Assembly: GCF_025397995.1 (NCBI RefSeq)
Contig: NZ_CP104550.1
Coordinates: 1,640,001-1,704,000, forward strand
Origin: Methanothermobacter wolfeii
GTDB taxonomy: Archaea; Methanobacteriota; Methanobacteria; Methanobacteriales; Methanothermobacteraceae
Reading direction: 5' to 3'
Length of the DNA: 64,000 nucleotides
Under the pieces are notes generated by a model that saw nothing but the letters and a program-made list of their open reading frames with translations, did not search any database and was not told the DNA's origin. The translations under genes and the position numbers were made by a program. Shown here piece by piece: positions 60,142 to 64,000 of this stretch. Numbering within the stretch: position 1 is the stretch's first letter; the number at the start of each line of letters is the position of its first letter.

Positions 60142-60181
60142 CTTATAAATATATACTAAGTAAGTGCTAAGATTATATAAA
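60142..60181. promoter_or_regulatory. Divergent ilvB/purD promoter region
   Basis: On the minus strand TATATATTTATAAG (60142-60155) serves ilvB. On the plus strand TTATATAAAA (60173-60182) serves purD. The gap is very AT-rich with no further gene. Confidence 0.5.
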
Positions 60182-60227
60182 ACAATTGGAAGATTTAAGT
60201 TTATTAAATATTCCTGGAGGATTACCA

Positions 60228-61544
60228 ATGAAAATACTTGTTGTGGGAACAGGAGCAAGGGAACATGCCATATGCAGTGCACTGGCAGATGAATCCACAG
60301 TATATTCAGTGATGTCCAACAGAAACCCTGGCATATCAAGGATAGCCACCGAATTCCTCATAGCCCCCGAGGTTGACATAGAAAAGGTTGTGGGCTTTGC
60401 AGTGGAAAAGGGAGTTGACATGGCATTCATAGGCCCGGAGGCCCCCCTCGAGAAGGGAATAGTTGATGCACTTCTGGAGGCCGATATACCTGCAGTAGGC
60501 CCCACAATGGGGGCTGCAAGGATCGAAACAGACAAATCCTTCATGAGGGACCTCTTTGAAAAGTACAGAATCCCTGGTTCAATAACCTACAGGGCATTCA
60601 GTGACCTTGATGAGCTCAGGGAATTCATGGACCACTTTGATGGCGAGGCGGTTGTAAAACCCGTGGGGCTTACCGGTGGAAAGGGTGTTAAGATCGTCGG
60701 CGAGCACCTCAGGGACAACACAGAGGCCCTTGAATATGCAGAGGAGGTTATCAAAAACCGTATAGGCGGCCATGCCGGTGTTGTTATAGAGGAAAGGATC
60801 ATCGGTGAGGAGTTCACAGTACAGGCATTCTCTGATGGCGAGAGGATCCTACCGATGCCTGCAGTCCAGGACCACCCCCACGCATATGAAGGAGACCAGG
60901 GCCCGATAACCGGGGGGATGGGTTCATATTCAGATAAAGACGGGCTCCTGCCATTCATGACAGAGAAGGACTATGAAGAGGCAGTTCAGATAATGCAGAA
61001 GACAGTAGAAGCAATAAAAAGGGAGGAGAGCCCCTATAAGGGCATCCTTTACGGGCAGTTCATGCTATCAGCCGACGGACCCAAACTCATCGAGTACAAT
61101 GCACGCTTCGGTGACCCTGAAGCAATGAACGTCCTGCCCCTCCTTGAATCAGGGATGGTTGAGATATGTGAGGGGATAGTTGAAGGTAACCTGAAATCAG
61201 CAAGCTTCAGGAACCTCGCCACGGTCTGCAAGTACCTGGTCCCTGAGGGTTACCCTGATGCAGGTGTTGCCGGTGCCGAGATAAGGGTTGATGAGGACAG
61301 GATAAGAGATATGGGTGTCATAACCTACTATGCAACTGTTAACCAGGAGGACAGCAGGATATACACCTCCTCCTCAAGGGCACTTGCACTGGTGGCCATT
61401 TCAGATGACATATACTCTGCAGAGGAGCTCTGTGAGGAGGCGGCAGGGCATGTTCATGGCAAACTCTACCACCGACGGGATATAGGTACAAGGGAGCTTG
61501 TGGAAAAACGGATTAAACATATGGAGGACATAAGGTCCTCCTGA
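60228..61544 (+). CDS. purD: Phosphoribosylamine-glycine ligase
   Basis: An ATP-grasp enzyme of purine synthesis, 438 aa. It has the N-terminal [18 protein letters not shown]-grasp lid [16 protein letters not shown] near 147 and substrate/metal segment [20 protein letters not shown] near 285. ATG 60228 has CTGGAGGAT upstream; the in-frame extension to 60186 has no site. Confidence 0.96.
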   Translation: MKILVVGTGAREHAICSALADESTVYSVMSNRNPGISRIATEFLIAPEVDIEKVVGFAVEKGVDMAFIGPEAPLEKGIVDALLEADIPAVGPTMGAARIETDKSFMRDLFEKYRIPGSITYRAFSDLDELREFMDHFDGEAVVKPVGLTGGKGVKIVGEHLRDNTEALEYAEEVIKNRIGGHAGVVIEERIIGEEFTVQAFSDGERILPMPAVQDHPHAYEGDQGPITGGMGSYSDKDGLLPFMTEKDYEEAVQIMQKTVEAIKREESPYKGILYGQFMLSADGPKLIEYNARFGDPEAMNVLPLLESGMVEICEGIVEGNLKSASFRNLATVCKYLVPEGYPDAGVAGAEIRVDEDRIRDMGVITYYATVNQEDSRIYTSSSRALALVAISDDIYSAEELCEEAAGHVHGKLYHRRDIGTRELVEKRIKHMEDIRSS

Positions 61545-61557
61545 TGGAGCTGAGCAG

Positions 61558-62478
61558 ATGAAACATCTACTATCGGTATGTGACATGAAGGACCAGGTCA
61601 TGGATCTGCTGGACCTGGCAGACAGTTACAAGGCAGGTAAGATCAGAGAGAAGGTGCTGGAGGACATGACCCTTGCAATGATATTTGAGAAGTCCTCAAC
61701 AAGGACAAGGGTTTCATTCGAGGTGGGGGCTTCACAGATGGGGGCGCAGCCCCTCTACCTGTCGGCTTCTGACCTTCAGCTCGGACGCGGCGAGCCCATA
61801 GCAGATACAGCACGGACCCTCAGCAGGTACGTTGACGGCATAATGATAAGGGCAATAAGGCACACTGATGTGATTGAACTTGCAGAGAACGCATCCGTAC
61901 CGGTTATAAACGGATTAACAGACCTTGAACACCCATGCCAGGCCCTGGCAGACATGCAGACCGTAAGGGAAAAGAAAGGGGGATTTGACGGGACCCTTGT
62001 TTTTGTCGGTGATGGTAACAACGTCTGCAACTCCCTCCTCATCATAACCTCTATTCTCGGCATGGACATGAGGGTGGCATGCCCTGAGGGCTATGAACCG
62101 GACCCCGGTATCGTGGCGAAGGCCAAAAAAATAGCTGAAGAGACAGGGTCCCAGATAAGGATACTCCATGATCCAGAGGAAGCAGTAAGAGGGGCTGATG
62201 TGGTTTATACAGACGTCTGGGTCAGCATGGGATATGAGGATGAGGCGGAAAATCGTATGAAGGTTTTCAGACCATACCAGGTTAATTCAGGGCTCATGGA
62301 CATTGCAGGGGATGATGCCATATTCATGCACTGCCTCCCTGCAATAAGGGGGCAAGAAACGACGTCCGAAGTCATAGACGGTCCAAGGTCTGTTGTATGG
62401 GACCAGGCAGAGAACAGGCTCCACGCCCAGAAGGCCATAATGCACTGGCTTCTTACAGGTAAGATCCAGGACTGGTAA
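61558..62478 (+). CDS. argF: Ornithine carbamoyltransferase
   Basis: Makes citrulline in arginine synthesis, 306 aa. Motifs are KSSTRTRVSFEVGASQMGA near 44, HPCQALADMQT near 127 and MHCLPAIRG near 258, the last containing the ornithine-binding Cys. GGAGCTGAG precedes the start. It is 13 nt after purD and convergent with argS. Confidence 0.96.
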   Translation: MKHLLSVCDMKDQVMDLLDLADSYKAGKIREKVLEDMTLAMIFEKSSTRTRVSFEVGASQMGAQPLYLSASDLQLGRGEPIADTARTLSRYVDGIMIRAIRHTDVIELAENASVPVINGLTDLEHPCQALADMQTVREKKGGFDGTLVFVGDGNNVCNSLLIITSILGMDMRVACPEGYEPDPGIVAKAKKIAEETGSQIRILHDPEEAVRGADVVYTDVWVSMGYEDEAENRMKVFRPYQVNSGLMDIAGDDAIFMHCLPAIRGQETTSEVIDGPRSVVWDQAENRLHAQKAIMHWLLTGKIQDW

Positions 62479-62631
62479 TGGCCTGAATCCAGGGAGTCAT
62501 GGAAGCCTTCATCATGGGGCTAACTGAGGATTGGTAACAGAGCCTGGAGCCCCCTGTAATGGGATCGGCTGGAGCCACAACCACACAGGCAACTGAAGAG
62601 CTGAACGGTCCGGCGGCCGAAGCATCTAAAA

Positions 62632-62715
62632 CCATTACTTTTTTATTTGAAGTTAATCGTCCTGCTTCAGGGGCTTGAATGATTCACAAGCTGACCGTTA
62701 CCTTTTCATTTGAAG
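62632..62715. repeat. Imperfect direct repeat between argF and argS
   Basis: CCATTACTTTTTTATTTGAAG (62632-62652, here 21 nt) and a copy at 62695-62715 match at 18 of 21 positions, period 63 nt. Each carries a T run, so they may act as tandem transcription ends for argF. Nothing else is recognised in the 245-nt gap. Confidence 0.45.
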
Positions 62716-62723
62716 GAGGAGGG

Positions 62724-64000
62724 TTACATGGTCTCCGGGGCCTCTATCCCCAGAAGACCGAGGGCATTTCTGATGGTTTTTCTAACTGAATCAACAAGTC
62801 TGAGTCTCGCACCCTCAAATTCAGATCCCATAACGGGAGTGGACCTGTAGAAACTGTTGAATGCGTTTGCAAGGTCCTGGGCGTACTGCGCCACTGGATG
62901 AACCCTCCTGGCTGACGCGGCATCCTCAATAACCACAGGAAACCGTGCAAGGAGCCGTAAAAGTTCCTTCTCATCATCATCAGGCGCCCAGTTATCTTCA
63001 ACCTCCACATCATCACTGAAGGACGCCTTATCAAGGAGCTTGCAGGCCCTTGCATGGGCGTACTGTATGGAGGCGCAGCCATGTTCAAAGCTCAGGGCAT
63101 CATCCCACTCGAAGACCATGTGCTTCTCAGGGGAGAGCCTTGCAATATAGTACCTTATAGCCCCGTTACCTATCATCTCGGCTATCTCCCCTGCCTCATC
63201 ATCAGGAAGATCCCTTCTTTTCTTCACCTCCTCAAGGGCCCTCCGTCGGGCTTCATCCATGAGTTCATCCACGGATATGAAGACACCCCTTCTTGTTGAC
63301 ATTGAACCCTCAGGGAGGGTTATGAATTCATAGAAGATCACCTCAGGTATTTTACCCCCCAGGAGCTTCATTGCGATCTTAACCTGTTCAGCTGCAAGTT
63401 TATGGTCTGAACCCAGCACATCAATCAGGGTGTCCCCCTCAAGGGACTTCTTAAGGTGGTATGCGATGTCCCTGGTTGAGTAGAGGGAGGTTCCATCGGA
63501 CCGTGTAAGCACCAGTTCCTTCTCGATACCAAACTCCTCAAGGTCAAGGTAGAGGACATCGTTCTCTGAAGTATAACCCGTCCTTTTAAGGGATTCTATA
63601 ACCCTTTCAACGGTTCCGTCCCTTACAAACTGGCCCTCCCATACGAAGCGGTCGTGGTGTACATGGAGCCTTTCCATGGTCTCCTTCATACCGTCAAGGC
63701 AGTATTCGACAACATACCTGAATATATCCTCGTTCTCACCGGACTCGTACTTCCTTATAAGTTCATCAACTTCGTCCCTGATTGATGGGTTCTCATTGAG
63801 CTTCTGGTTCACCTCAAAGTAGAGCCTGCCGACCCTGTGGTCCTTTTTATCTCCAGGGTAATCATCAAGGTCGCCTTCAAGGTTCTGGAGACCCCAGACT
63901 ATCATTGCAATCTGCCTGCCCATGTCGTTCACGTAGTACTGGGTTTCGACACTGTACCCTGCCATTCTGAGTATCCTTGCAAGGGAGTCGCCTATTATAG
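62724..64000 (-). CDS. argS: Arginyl-tRNA synthetase, C-terminal part
   Basis: A class I aminoacyl-tRNA synthetase charging tRNA-Arg. About 425 residues are present; the N-terminal HIGH-containing start lies beyond the window, the frame staying open to 64000 ([20 protein letters not shown]). Recognisable parts are [31 protein letters not shown], the KMSKS-equivalent [20 protein letters not shown] and the C-terminal anticodon-binding DALRVC-type domain ([32 protein letters not shown]). It is convergent with argF. Confidence 0.95.
   Translation of the reverse strand, partial: IIGDSLARILRMAGYSVETQYYVNDMGRQIAMIVWGLQNLEGDLDDYPGDKKDHRVGRLYFEVNQKLNENPSIRDEVDELIRKYESGENEDIFRYVVEYCLDGMKETMERLHVHHDRFVWEGQFVRDGTVERVIESLKRTGYTSENDVLYLDLEEFGIEKELVLTRSDGTSLYSTRDIAYHLKKSLEGDTLIDVLGSDHKLAAEQVKIAMKLLGGKIPEVIFYEFITLPEGSMSTRRGVFISVDELMDEARRRALEEVKKRRDLPDDEAGEIAEMIGNGAIRYYIARLSPEKHMVFEWDDALSFEHGCASIQYAHARACKLLDKASFSDDVEVEDNWAPDDDEKELLRLLARFPVVIEDAASARRVHPVAQYAQDLANAFNSFYRSTPVMGSEFEGARLRLVDSVRKTIRNALGLLGIEAPETM

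Overview
The window is a contiguous chromosomal segment from a thermophilic hydrogenotrophic methanogen, almost certainly a Methanothermobacter species. The evidence is the gene content: HdrA, two methanogenesis marker proteins, a CfbA/CbiX chelatase, archaeal Cdc6/Orc1, Hef, RPA and PolD DP1, and a Kae1-Bud32 fusion. From memory, the gene order also matches the M. thermautotrophicus segment running from glyA to argS. Ribosome binding sites of the GGTGAT/GGAGG type lie 3-6 nt before most starts. GTG and TTG starts are common, and an in-frame GTG often lies inside the Shine-Dalgarno itself.

Layout. 1-7 kb: glyA (partial), hdrA, then an RPA-radA-transporter operon on the minus strand. 7-12.7 kb: plus-strand leuC-leuD-leuB-cysteine desulfurase-tiny membrane protein-ribH-marker protein 11. 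12.8-19.9 kb: a glycosyltransferase, a double-domain PurE, a UbiD-type decarboxylase, then amrS-thiL-cfbA-DUF35. 20-25.7 kb: two Cys-rich surface proteins, an MgtE-like transporter with a PhoU/TrkA-C partner, cobJ, and a small anchored protein. 25.7-30.7 kb: PolD small subunit, class II aldolase, UPF0147, cbiG, cbiB, DUF2299. 30.7-31.7 kb is a non-coding replication origin with phased Orc-binding boxes, followed by orc1/cdc6. 32.8-36.8 kb: pyrB, trmI, hef. 36.8-41 kb is the most accessory-looking stretch: a decayed DUF4143 ATPase, then a membrane protein/TusA-DsrE/DUF169 operon divergent from a HTH-PAS/GAF regulator. 41-46.2 kb: AcnX, a DHH nuclease, S15, RdgB and Kae1-Bud32 in one tight minus-strand cluster. 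46.2-50.4 kb: a CobT-like protein, a SpoIIM-like membrane protein, uppP, ilvE and two tRNA-Val genes. 50.5-55.8 kb: small surface, membrane and regulatory genes, two of them broken. 55.8-62.5 kb: marker protein 12, ilvC, ilvN, ilvB, purD, argF. The window ends inside argS.

How genes fit together. Replication and repair genes (RPA, RadA, PolD DP1, Orc1, Hef, a DHH nuclease) surround the origin. Branched-chain amino acid synthesis is nearly complete (ilvBNC, ilvE, leuBCD). Cobamide/F430 genes are scattered (cfbA, cobJ, cbiG, cbiB, CobT-like). Two enzymes of the archaeal mevalonate route, AcnX and a UbiD decarboxylase, are both present but 25 kb apart.

Most interesting observations: a leucine-rich upstream reading frame with terminator-like hairpins before leuC; shared palindromic elements in the two divergent promoters of the DUF169/TusA-DsrE/regulator module; the regular 50-53 bp phasing of origin boxes; a HTH gene broken by one missing base; a surface-protein gene with an in-frame TGA in its signal peptide; a 65-bp tandem duplication that ends a gene; and a paired membrane protein family with cytochrome-like histidines in a lineage thought to lack cytochromes.
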